From: Fulvitalea axinellae
GTDB lineage: Bacteria; Bacteroidota; Bacteroidia; Cytophagales; Cyclobacteriaceae
NCBI RefSeq assembly: GCF_036492835.1
Contig: NZ_AP025318.1
Span: 124,001 to 188,000, forward strand
Direction: 5' to 3'
Length of the DNA stretch: 64,000 nt
Shown: piece by piece, positions 56,174 to 64,000 of the stretch
How positions within the stretch are numbered: position 1 is the first letter of the stretch
Layout of the letters: every line of letters begins with the position of its first letter
Notes under the pieces: model-generated
Told to the model about the DNA's origin: nothing
Database searches by the model: none
The model's input: only the letters and a program-made list of their open reading frames with translations
Program-made: the position numbers and the translations under genes

Positions 56174-59100
56174 ATATAATCGAGTATAAAACGGGCAAAA
56201 CGATCAGCGTAAGCAATGTCGCCACAAACAGTCCTCCCATTATAGTAGCGGCCATACTCCCGAACATCGGATCGGGCAAAAGAGGAAACATCCCTAAAAT
56301 CGTGGTGCCCGAGGCCATGATTACGGGCAAAGACCTAGACTGCGCGGCCAAAACGATCGCCTCGTACCTGCTCTTGCCATTTTCCTTCATTTCATTGTCC
56401 GCCTGTTCGAGAAGCACAATCGCATTCTTTATTACCATTCCCAAAAGTCCCAATAGCCCAAGCACGGCGAAAAAACCGAACGACAAGCCAGTAAGGAGAA
56501 ATCCGAGAACCACCCCAATTATGATCAAAGGCAACATCAGGAAGATGATGAATGACTTTTTGATACTATTGAACAGTACGATCAGAATTGCGAACATCAG
56601 AATCAACGCTAACGGCAAGTTTTCCATTATCGCTTCCTGAGACAATTGCTGATCCTCAAAGATTCCGTCCCAGAAGATGCTATATCCATCAGGCAAGGCC
56701 AAAGCGTTGATCTTAGGCATCACAACTGCCTCAATCTCCGGGTTCTCAACACCAGGCACAGGGTCGCACTGTATAGCCAGCGCTCTGGCCCTATTATAGC
56801 GACGAATCACTTTATTCTCCCAATGAATGTCATACCCGTCTATCACCTGTTCCAGACTAACGGATTTCCCTTCGGGATTATACACTTGAAGTCCTCCCGT
56901 ATTTCCGTAATCGAAGTTCTTCCAGTCCTTATCTTTCAGCAACAGGGGTATATTTTCGTCCTCTTCTCGGAAATAGCCAACACCTATGCCCGTAGTGATC
57001 ATTTTCAGATAATTCGCCATCAAGTCCCTGGACACTCCCGCCCCTTGGCCTTTAGTTTGCGAATATATTGGCCCCCAAGTCATTGACTTGTTACCCCAAC
57101 CTGTTCTTATATTCCGCACTTTGGGCTCGGCCCGGAAAATCGCTTTGATAGAATCGCCGTATTGGCGCAAAATCGCAGGGTCCGGCCCTACGATCGTAGG
57201 CTCGATAATGGCATCAGGATGAGGCGACACCTTGAACCGAAACATGATAGGCGTGGCGTCGGGAATATTCTCATTGATATACTTTTCCAGTTCGTCCAAC
57301 AACTTCACGGCAGATTCCCCGTCAACCGTCTCGACTAGTATATTGGCGAAGTTCGACCGTAACGAGAATGATGTTGACGCTAAATAATACCTTAACGGAC
57401 TCGACCCGATTGAGATCGACACGTTTCTCAACTCCGGTTTTGTCCGCAAAAAATCCTCAATTTGCTTCATGTCCGAAGCCGTACGGTTTATGTTGTACCC
57501 CTCTGGCAACCAATAGTCAACCTTAAAATACGCTTTGTCGATATTTGGGAAAAAACTCCGCTTGATTGATTGATAACCAAACACGCTCAACACCAAAACG
57601 ACCACTACAATCCCCATCGTGAACCACTTTCTGGCAATGCAACCCTCAACAAAACGCTTGAATTTCACATAAAACGGTTTGCTGTACGGATCTTCCACCT
57701 CGCTTCCTTCCTTTGGCCCTTCCAGAATAAATTCTCCGTACAAAGGCGTTTGCGTTAGGGCGAATAGCCAACTCAAGCCCAACGAATAGGCCAGAACGAT
57801 AAATAAAGGGGCGATGATCTCGGCCGTACTGTGCGGAGCTAAATAAAGGGGCATAAACGACAATACGGCAATAATAGTGGCGCCAAACAAACCCCATTGA
57901 GGCGTATAAGCCCCGTTGATAAGGGCATCTTTCTTTTTTTGACCTTTGGCGATCCCGATAATAGCGTTGTCCGCCACCACTATCGCATTGTCCACCAACA
58001 TTCCCATAGCTATAATAATCGCCGCCAAGGATGTCCTATGAAGCTGTATACCCGTAAAGTACATTAGCAAAAGGGTCCCCAATATGGAGAAAACCAGACT
58101 GCTCCCAATCAAAACACCAGCCCGCGCGCCCATTGCCAACAAGATGATGGCCACTACTATTCCGACAGACAAGACAAGGTTGATCATAAAATCCCTGTTT
58201 GCGTCCACCGACACTTTATCTTGGTGATAAAGCCCCTGAATCTCTATGCCCACCGGCAATTGCTCCTCTATATACTCAAGCTTTTGCCGTATCTTCTCTC
58301 CAAGCACTATAGTGTTTTGCCCCTCCGCCGTAGAAATTCCTATTCCAATAGCCGGAAGGCCGTTTGTTCTGAATTCCGTCAATGCTGGATACCTGTACGC
58401 ACGAGTCAATGTGGCGATATCCCCCAACTTAAATAAGCCCTCGGACTGTCCCTCAATCACTAAGTTTTCGATCTCGGCAATGGACTTAAACGTTCCGTCA
58501 GAGGTCACACGGATTTCCTCGTTTGGTGTTTCCAGATTTCCGGTATAAACCAATTTGTTTTGGCCCCGCAACGTTGCGAAAATCTGTTGGGGATGAATTC
58601 CGGAACTGGCCAGTTTCTCCTGGGATATCTCAACATTAATTACCTCTTCCTGAACCCCGTAAAGCGCCACTTTAGCGGCTTCGGGAATGGTAACCAACTC
58701 TCTTCGGATAAATTTTGCGTAATGCTTTAGCTCCGAATATTTAAACCCCGAATCCGCCGTTAGGGAATAATAAATGCCATATACATCACCGAAGTCATCG
58801 TTAATTTGCACTACATAAGCGCCCTCCGGCAATTGTTTTTCCGCATCGTTGACTTTTCGCCTAAGCTCATCCCAAATCTGCGGCATAATCTCAGGCGGGG
58901 TATCCAACTTAATGTTCACCCACACCGTTGACCTCCCGGGCCTTGATTCGGATTTGAGATAGTCAAGACCCCGGGTATTCTGTATAGAGCTCTCCAATAA
59001 ATCTGTAACAAGTTCTTCCACCTCATACTGTGTGGCGCCCGGATACACGGCTGTAATCACCGCCGTTTTGATAATAAACGGAGCGTCTTCCAACTTACCC

Positions 59101-59195
59101 AGTTTCGGGAAAGACCATATTCCACCCAATACGGTTACCACCAAAAAGAAGTGGATAACGACCTTATTCGAAAGCGCGTACTTGGCTATGTTCAT
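56157..59195 (-). CDS. RND-family efflux transporter (AcrB-type inner-membrane pump)
   Basis: A 1,012-residue proton-driven pump with the standard 12-TM, two-loop layout. N-terminal anchor: KYALSNKVVIHFFLVVTVLG. TM4 carries ALAAIIIAMGMLVDNAIVVAD-like Asp in TSLAAIIIAMGMLVDNAIVV. The second half begins RKWFTMGIVVVVLVLSVFGY and ends in SRSLPVIMASGTTILGMFPL and VLYSIIYGLKK. It takes substrates from periplasm or membrane and passes them to TolC. The substrate (drug, metal, lipid) is not evident. It lies 5 bases after the adaptor gene. Confidence 0.95.
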   Translation of the reverse strand: MNIAKYALSNKVVIHFFLVVTVLGGIWSFPKLGKLEDAPFIIKTAVITAVYPGATQYEVEELVTDLLESSIQNTRGLDYLKSESRPGRSTVWVNIKLDTPPEIMPQIWDELRRKVNDAEKQLPEGAYVVQINDDFGDVYGIYYSLTADSGFKYSELKHYAKFIRRELVTIPEAAKVALYGVQEEVINVEISQEKLASSGIHPQQIFATLRGQNKLVYTGNLETPNEEIRVTSDGTFKSIAEIENLVIEGQSEGLFKLGDIATLTRAYRYPALTEFRTNGLPAIGIGISTAEGQNTIVLGEKIRQKLEYIEEQLPVGIEIQGLYHQDKVSVDANRDFMINLVLSVGIVVAIILLAMGARAGVLIGSSLVFSILGTLLLMYFTGIQLHRTSLAAIIIAMGMLVDNAIVVADNAIIGIAKGQKKKDALINGAYTPQWGLFGATIIAVLSFMPLYLAPHSTAEIIAPLFIVLAYSLGLSWLFALTQTPLYGEFILEGPKEGSEVEDPYSKPFYVKFKRFVEGCIARKWFTMGIVVVVLVLSVFGYQSIKRSFFPNIDKAYFKVDYWLPEGYNINRTASDMKQIEDFLRTKPELRNVSISIGSSPLRYYLASTSFSLRSNFANILVETVDGESAVKLLDELEKYINENIPDATPIMFRFKVSPHPDAIIEPTIVGPDPAILRQYGDSIKAIFRAEPKVRNIRTGWGNKSMTWGPIYSQTKGQGAGVSRDLMANYLKMITTGIGVGYFREEDENIPLLLKDKDWKNFDYGNTGGLQVYNPEGKSVSLEQVIDGYDIHWENKVIRRYNRARALAIQCDPVPGVENPEIEAVVMPKINALALPDGYSIFWDGIFEDQQLSQEAIMENLPLALILMFAILIVLFNSIKKSFIIFLMLPLIIIGVVLGFLLTGLSFGFFAVLGLLGLLGMVIKNAIVLLEQADNEMKENGKSRYEAIVLAAQSRSLPVIMASGTTILGMFPLLPDPMFGSMAATIMGGLFVATLLTLIVLPVLYSIIYGLKK

Positions 59196-59200
59196 GACCT

Positions 59201-60271
59201 TTACTTCAACGGTTTCACTTTCTGCCCATCATGTAGCCTGTGCACACCTGCCGTCACTACCAAATCGCCGCTTTTGACACCCGAAGATATTTCTATCATA
59301 CTGCTCGACACCAGATTTCCCACTGTCACTTTTCTTTCTTCCACAGTATTGGTTTCAGGATTCAAAACCCACACGGCGGAATAATCTTTAGCGTCCGGCT
59401 CGAACACGGCCGTTACGGGTACGATAAACAAATTAGAGAACTCGCTATCGGAATTTTTCAGAATCGCTTTTACCTTACAACTCATCCCTGGAGCGATAAT
59501 GTACTTTGGCGTGGAGCCGAACTTATAATCCAGAACCAGCGTGACCGGGTATCCCTCGCCAGTCTGTGTTTTGCCAATTTCCTTAAGCGAGGCTTTAAAT
59601 ACCTTTTCAGGGTAGTTATCGAATACCACCTCAAACCGCTTGATATCAAAATACCGTTTGGCCAGCACTTCCGGAACATGGAAATAAATATCGATCTCGG
59701 AAACATCAATCAGGCTGACAATCGGCTGCCCTACCTGTATACGCTGATAATTTTCAACATACTTTTTCCCTACATAACCAGTGTAGGGAGCGATTAGCTT
59801 TGTGTCGCGCAAAGCGTTGGCCGCCGCCCGGTAAGCCGAATAGGCCCGCTTCGCCGTAGCGTATTTTATATCATACTCATTTTGTGGAATCGTCCCCTTT
59901 TTGAGCAGTTGTTCGAATCGTTTCCTTTCCGCTTCCGCTTGCTCGTAACTGGCCTTCTTTGCCTGAAGATCGTTGCTGAAATCGCGCGGATCCACTTCGG
60001 CTATAAGCTCTCCCTTCTTTATCTCTTGGCCTTCGTTCTTCACATTAAACTTCACCAAAGGTCCGGCTACCCGAAACGAAAGCGTCGTTTCCTTAGACTC
60101 TTTCGCCACAGCGGGATAAGACCTTCGGCTAACCTCATCGCTACCCTCGACCTGAAAAACCTTAACCGGACGTATCAGGCGCTTTGTCTCTTTTTCTCCT
60201 TTGCAGGAAAGAAGTGTCAGCAGAACAAAAAACGGAGACAATATTCGGGTTATGTTCTTTTTTGAATTCAT
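59201..60271 (-). CDS. RND periplasmic adaptor (membrane-fusion) lipoprotein
   Basis: A 356-residue lipoprotein (lipobox LTLLSC). Typical features are a lipoyl/hairpin part (LVKFNVKNEGQEIKKGELIA and the coiled coil DLQAKKASYEQAEAERKRFE), TKLIAPYTGYVGKKYVENYQ, a beta-barrel (YFHVPEVLAKRYFD) and a membrane-proximal domain (AVWVLNPETNTVEERKVTVG). It links pump and channel. It is first in the operon adaptor-pump-TolC, and no TetR-type repressor lies beside it. Confidence 0.94.
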   Translation of the reverse strand: MNSKKNITRILSPFFVLLTLLSCKGEKETKRLIRPVKVFQVEGSDEVSRRSYPAVAKESKETTLSFRVAGPLVKFNVKNEGQEIKKGELIAEVDPRDFSNDLQAKKASYEQAEAERKRFEQLLKKGTIPQNEYDIKYATAKRAYSAYRAAANALRDTKLIAPYTGYVGKKYVENYQRIQVGQPIVSLIDVSEIDIYFHVPEVLAKRYFDIKRFEVVFDNYPEKVFKASLKEIGKTQTGEGYPVTLVLDYKFGSTPKYIIAPGMSCKVKAILKNSDSEFSNLFIVPVTAVFEPDAKDYSAVWVLNPETNTVEERKVTVGNLVSSSMIEISSGVKSGDLVVTAGVHRLHDGQKVKPLK

Positions 60272-60445
60272 ACAATTTATTATTGTATTTGTCTTGTTTG
60301 ATAAGCATCCCGCTCTTGTTTTGTTTCGATGTAATCCAGAGTATTTTTCTCAACAAGTCTAGATTCACCATCGGCCGTTGACATCGCTAACTTTTCCCTT
60401 TGGATAAGGTTCTTAGAAGGCCGAAACCCTTTTTCCGTCTCCGAA

Positions 60446-62716
60446 ATGTTCGCTCCGCTTAACCGAAATCGACATAGAAAACCCACACAAAATGCTAGGC
60501 AGAACGTAGCTCAGACCATGATGAGCAAGAAACATTTTACGGAACTAACAGCGGATGGCCTTGAAAGGGAACTCCAATACGCCCGCATTCCGGTTTTGAA
60601 AGAAATAGACCAAGCTCTTGAAGCCTACGAGCAAATATCAAACGTATACCAAAAGGAATTTCTCCAAATATCGGCACTTAGAAGGCTGAAGAGAGATGTT
60701 CATAGAAACCTGAAAGCCAGACAAAACAAACAGGAAGTGGCCATCGAAAAACTGAAGGAGTTAACCGGAAGGCTGTTTTTGGTGAATCTATATCTGGAAG
60801 AGGCCCATTGTCCGGCTCAGTGCCAAGTATCTTTTTTGGAGCCTACCGAGACCCGACGGCTAAGGCAAGAGCTGGCCGGCCAAATCTCTCCACAAAAAGG
60901 CTCCATTCCTCTTGGCGATTATCTGGCGGATACGTCGGAAATTCCTGTCGGAGAAACTCCGGCCATGAACCTAGAGAGAAGCCTGTGCGTCAGCCCGGAT
61001 ACATACGGGACCGGAAGCACGAAGGACTTACAGCGCCTAAAATTCGACTTTGAGGCCTGTATGACCATCGTCCATCGGGAAATGGAGGATTTATATCTTC
61101 AGAAAATCGCTTTAGAACAAGATAAAGCTCATCACGAAAATCAACTCCAACAGTTAAAAAGGGAATTGGAAGCAACACTTCATAACAAATGTGGATTACT
61201 GCACAAAATTAACCTATTGGCTCTTGAGTGGATCAGTCAAAATCCCATACCCGCTTCCGCTCTAAAACACCCGGAAAGGCTTCCCTCCCACTTAAAAGGT
61301 TTTGCCGCTCTGTTAAACGACCTGGAATACGAACGCATTGAGCTTTCAAGGGAAATGGCGTCGGGGCATTTCCGTTTCTGGCTTCCCGAAGAGGAAACCG
61401 ACGACCTAATGACCGTCCTTGACGAAACCGGAACGGAGCTAAAAACTGAAAACGTAGAAGGTTTATGGAAAAGATTACGTTCCGGCCAAGCCAAAAAGGG
61501 TCTGAAAGTCTTGGGAAGCAACGACTTCAGGCACAGGATTCTCTCTTATATGGGACAATTGCTTTATTCGCCAGAAGGTCGTACGTTGATCAGGGAATTG
61601 ACAAGCCTTAATGTCGGCGTCCCCACACCTGCGTCCGAGAGTTCCAGCGACAGCTCCCCCGAGCTTTACCGCCCAAAATTGACTCCCGGAATTGTCAATA
61701 TCACTCCGGGGATTCCCTCGACCTACCGAATCCGGATGTCGCCACCCAACGAAGAGCACGGCATCACTTGCAACACTGTAGAACTGACGGCACCAAAACA
61801 TATGGATTACGTCAGCAATTTGGTTCAACTCCCGAAACAAAAATATGATGAAGAGGAATACCTAAGCCCTCAACCGCCATTTGTCTCCTTCGCCGTGGGG
61901 CTACGGGGAGCGCTTAATGCCAACAAAGGGGTTTCTTCCGCACAAGAGGCCATGGCGGAAAGCCTTAGGATGGAAAACAGTCTCAGACGGCGCATGCGAT
62001 TGCTTAGAAGGTCTGAGCATCCGGAGGAAAAAAGAATCTATGACGGATCACCGATAAGAATTCCCGACAGAACCCTGCTTCCCAACCTTGAAAGTGGACG
62101 TTTTATCCAACAAGTTCCTTGTGATGAAGAAGCCAAAAGCATATTCGGATTTATCCCAGAAGAAGAACACGAGCGAAAACGCAGGGCATTAATACTCTAC
62201 CGGAAGATTCAGGAATCGCAACACCCCACAAAACCTCATGAAGAAGGTGCCTCAGGCTATACGCCACAGGGACTCAAAGCACAATTTAGCGGAAAACACC
62301 AATACGAACATTTTTCAGCCTTAAGGGAACTCTCAAAGGAGGAACTGCAAAACCCAAAAGGCGTCCTGTACAAAGCCTATACGGCCCTTAGACACCACGC
62401 CGCCCCCGGAGCGCACGGCATAGAAGTCAGTGAAGAACCTGAGGGAACGGACTTACCGGTATCGGCGTTGGGAGATGTCAACTCCGTGGCCGATCCCGCC
62501 AGCCGTAGCGTCACAAACTCTACCCGCCCGAATCACTTTCTGCACCCGGGCGCCGTAAACCGGCAAGTCGTTATACAAGGAAAAACATTGGGTATCCGTA
62601 CCGTAGGCATAGGAAAAGGAGCCTTTCCAAAAATGAATTCCTGGTTGGCTCCCGTAGTATGGAATCCCGTCGATAAACAGATCCGCTTAGAATTATCTTC
62701 CGAACGGAACCAATAA
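60446..62716 (+). CDS. Large degenerate M91 (NleD-like) protein, zinc site lost, putative effector
   Basis: A 756-residue protein without signal peptide or TM helix. Residues about 30-330 are long helices and coiled coils (ALRRLKRDVHRNLKARQNK, EDLYLQKIALEQDKAHHENQ). An M91-like scaffold follows: LLYSPEGRTLIRELTSLNV, then PPFVSFAVGLRGAL starting at Pro477, then ESLRMENSLRRRMRLLRR, matching the family order GRxLL, PPFI-HExxH, ENxLRxExxLPxR. Val484-Gly485 and Gly488 stand where His-Glu and the second His should be, so no zinc site remains. About 230 further residues, unrecognised, follow. The first 16 residues (MFAPLNRNRHRKPTQN) match the leaders of the proteins at 7727 and 41342. It is monocistronic. 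Confidence 0.6.
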   Translation: MFAPLNRNRHRKPTQNARQNVAQTMMSKKHFTELTADGLERELQYARIPVLKEIDQALEAYEQISNVYQKEFLQISALRRLKRDVHRNLKARQNKQEVAIEKLKELTGRLFLVNLYLEEAHCPAQCQVSFLEPTETRRLRQELAGQISPQKGSIPLGDYLADTSEIPVGETPAMNLERSLCVSPDTYGTGSTKDLQRLKFDFEACMTIVHREMEDLYLQKIALEQDKAHHENQLQQLKRELEATLHNKCGLLHKINLLALEWISQNPIPASALKHPERLPSHLKGFAALLNDLEYERIELSREMASGHFRFWLPEEETDDLMTVLDETGTELKTENVEGLWKRLRSGQAKKGLKVLGSNDFRHRILSYMGQLLYSPEGRTLIRELTSLNVGVPTPASESSSDSSPELYRPKLTPGIVNITPGIPSTYRIRMSPPNEEHGITCNTVELTAPKHMDYVSNLVQLPKQKYDEEEYLSPQPPFVSFAVGLRGALNANKGVSSAQEAMAESLRMENSLRRRMRLLRRSEHPEEKRIYDGSPIRIPDRTLLPNLESGRFIQQVPCDEEAKSIFGFIPEEEHERKRRALILYRKIQESQHPTKPHEEGASGYTPQGLKAQFSGKHQYEHFSALRELSKEELQNPKGVLYKAYTALRHHAAPGAHGIEVSEEPEGTDLPVSALGDVNSVADPASRSVTNSTRPNHFLHPGAVNRQVVIQGKTLGIRTVGIGKGAFPKMNSWLAPVVWNPVDKQIRLELSSERNQ

Positions 62717-62748
62717 CGTTCGCACTACCTTTTCGGAATGAATCACGA

Positions 62749-63144
62749 TTATTTTCCCGACATCTCTTTACGCAACATCTTTTCTCTTCTAAGAACTGTC
62801 AGCAACAATGTGCACAACCTAATTACCAGAAAAGTACAAACGCCAAAAAGTGTAGAAATAAAGGACACTCTTAACCCTCCCGCAAGCAACTTCATTGATA
62901 TATCACCTACCTGTTCAATAACCTCTAGTGCTCCCATCAAACCCAAGAACTGACCGAAAACGCCAAAAACCATCGCAAATAGACCTAACGAGTTAGCGAT
63001 ACTGACCCTACTCTCAAATTTCTCTCTGTTTTCAATAACAAGATACGCCCGGACAATCAACACTAACCCCGCTACAAACATAATTACCAACGGCCCCGTG
63101 AAGTAAAGGCCTCCCATAATTATCAAATTAAAAAGCTTTGTCAT
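62749..63144 (-). CDS. Small ExbB/MotA-like membrane protein
   Basis: A 131-residue protein with three hydrophobic segments (MGGLYFTGPLVIMFVAGLVL, SIANSLGLFAMVFGVFGQFL, AGGLRVSFISTLFGVCTFLV). The middle one with GLMGALEVIEQVGDISMKLLAGG read in parts resembles the TM2-TM3 core of MotA/TolQ/ExbB proton channels (usual TGLLGTVxG...A..I..AL pattern), but the protein is much shorter than ExbB and has no ExbD partner beside it. It is divergent from the LytS-type kinase gene, an arrangement that hints at a shared system. Confidence 0.65.
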   Translation of the reverse strand: MTKLFNLIIMGGLYFTGPLVIMFVAGLVLIVRAYLVIENREKFESRVSIANSLGLFAMVFGVFGQFLGLMGALEVIEQVGDISMKLLAGGLRVSFISTLFGVCTFLVIRLCTLLLTVLRREKMLRKEMSGK

Positions 63145-63207
63145 GATTCTCTTTGTTTAAATGAAACATGCCCAATACTAAAGAATTAGTAATTGCCGAA
63201 TTATATT

Positions 63208-63319
63208 TTTGCGACGAACGGCTTTTTGTTTCCTCCAAAAAGCATCACGGCGATCACTAACATAAAATCACGGAACAAATTTGGTCAAATCAAGCCCTTA
63301 ATCGGTTATTCGTCGCAAA
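63208..63319. promoter_or_regulatory. Facing 11-bp inverted repeat with promoter-like word
   Basis: TTTGCGACGAA (63208-63218) and its exact complement TTCGTCGCAAA (63309-63319) face each other across about 90 bases in the gap between the divergent ExbB-like and LytS-type genes. The left copy is the end of TATTTTTG (63204-63211), which fits the Bacteroidota -7 consensus TAnnTTTG. The rest of the 300-base gap holds no gene. Confidence 0.5.
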
Positions 63320-63444
63320 GAATCACTTATAACATTTAAAAACGACACTTTTAAACCCTAAAGCGTGACTAAAAACGAAAAATAGCCTAGTTCCAAAAAT
63401 TAAGTATATTATATCTAGCTTTAAAAGATACGGATTAAAACAGC

Positions 63445-64000
63445 ATGGCGATAAATTTTAAAAATGATAAACTGAAACCACTCAAATACTTGCCTCTGCA
63501 TCTATTGGCATGGAGCGCCGTACTTTGGTTTTATATCCATTTTTTCGGTTTCCAAAGCAATGATTCTGAGTACGCATTCTTTTTTTCCGCCTGCCTGATG
63601 CCTGTAAGTATTGGCACCACATATACCACTATTTATTATCTGATTCCAAAATACCTACTTCAGAAACGCTACTGGAAATTTGCGATTTATTCGCTTTACA
63701 CACTTATCATCTCGGCGTATTTTATCATCATTTCCATTTTTTACGCAATGGTTTTCTTATCGGAATTGCGCATAAACGATATGCCTCCGATGAGCAAAAG
63801 CGTATTCATTATTTTCGTCGGAATATATTTGGTTGTACTCGCCGCCTCGGCCGTTTACCTGTTTCGCCACGCCTTTAAAGCCCAACAACGAAACCACGAA
63901 CTCGAAAAGAAAATCCTAGCCACTCAATTACTTCTTAAAGAACAGGAAATCGAATACCTGAAAATGCAGATTCGTCCGCATTTTCTTTTTAACACACTTA
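63445..64000 (+). CDS. LytS-type sensor histidine kinase, cut by the window end
   Basis: The open frame starts at ATG 63445 (MAINFKNDKLKPL) and runs off the window after 185 residues. Four membrane segments are visible (LHLLAWSAVLWFYIHFFGF, FFSACLMPVSIGTTYTTIYY, FAIYSLYTLIISAYFIIISI, VFIIFVGIYLVVLAASAVYL). A coiled-coil linker and the His_kinase motif LKMQIRPHFLFNTL with the phosphoacceptor His follow. The partner is usually a LytTR response regulator, expected just beyond the window. It is divergent from the ExbB-like gene. Confidence 0.93.
   Translation, partial: MAINFKNDKLKPLKYLPLHLLAWSAVLWFYIHFFGFQSNDSEYAFFFSACLMPVSIGTTYTTIYYLIPKYLLQKRYWKFAIYSLYTLIISAYFIIISIFYAMVFLSELRINDMPPMSKSVFIIFVGIYLVVLAASAVYLFRHAFKAQQRNHELEKKILATQLLLKEQEIEYLKMQIRPHFLFNTL

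Noticed and set aside
60280-60486. 68-codon minus-strand frame between the RND adaptor and the M91-like gene
   Set aside because: It overlaps the leader of the M91-like gene, has no recognisable domain and probably is chance. A short remnant of a regulator (SRLVEKNTLDYIETKQERD) cannot be excluded.

Overview
The window comes from a member of the Bacteroidota, most likely a marine member of the Cytophagales or a relative. It carries SusC/SusD pairs, fasciclin-domain lipoproteins, TonB-dependent receptors with carboxypeptidase-regulatory-like plugs, two giant surface proteins with type IX secretion (T9SS) C-terminal sorting domains, a subclass B1 metallo-beta-lactamase and a LytS-type histidine kinase. 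The exact taxon is inference.

Layout: 1-1.2 kb is the right part of an ISAs1-type insertion sequence. 1.2-4.1 kb is a HYC_CC_PP-type small cysteine protein followed by its TonB-dependent receptor. 4.2-9.2 kb holds a lipoprotein that may be a glycoside hydrolase, an actin-fragmin-kinase-like protein, a B1 beta-lactamase and a small membrane protein. 9.4-14.7 kb is a thiamine operon, thiS-thiC-thiE-thiG-thiH, under a TPP riboswitch with a visible terminator; two REP-like palindromic repeats lie inside the operon. 14.8-17.1 kb has a TPR protein and three small membrane/winged-helix proteins made of reshuffled modules. 17.9-19.8 kb is an ECF sigma factor destroyed by an IS3-family element. 19.9-38.2 kb is one leftward operon: fasciclin lipoprotein, SusC, SusD, two more fasciclin lipoproteins, a second SusC, a second SusD, a beta-helix lipoprotein and a discoidin-tailed lipoprotein. 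It contains no recognisable polysaccharide-degrading enzyme. Divergent from it, at 39.1-41.1 kb, is a membrane-spanning regulator with an outside LamG-like domain and an inside SARP-like DNA-binding domain, a good candidate for controlling the operon.

41.3-46.1 kb holds a degenerate M91 (NleD-like) protein, a GH29 alpha-L-fucosidase and a TPR/TM/LuxR membrane regulator. 46.6-54.6 kb is a tandem pair of about 1,300-residue surface proteins. 54.8-60.3 kb is an RND efflux operon. 60.4-62.7 kb is a second degenerate M91 protein. The window ends with a small ExbB-like membrane protein and the start of a LytS-type sensor kinase.

The most unusual theme is three isolated, signal-peptide-less proteins: the kinase-like protein at 6.2-7.7 kb and the M91-like proteins at 41.3 and 60.4 kb. 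They share a short, ungapped N-terminal leader although their bodies belong to two different folds. Both M91 copies keep the scaffold motifs but have lost the HExxH zinc site. This looks like a dispersed effector set carrying a common tag, which is inference.
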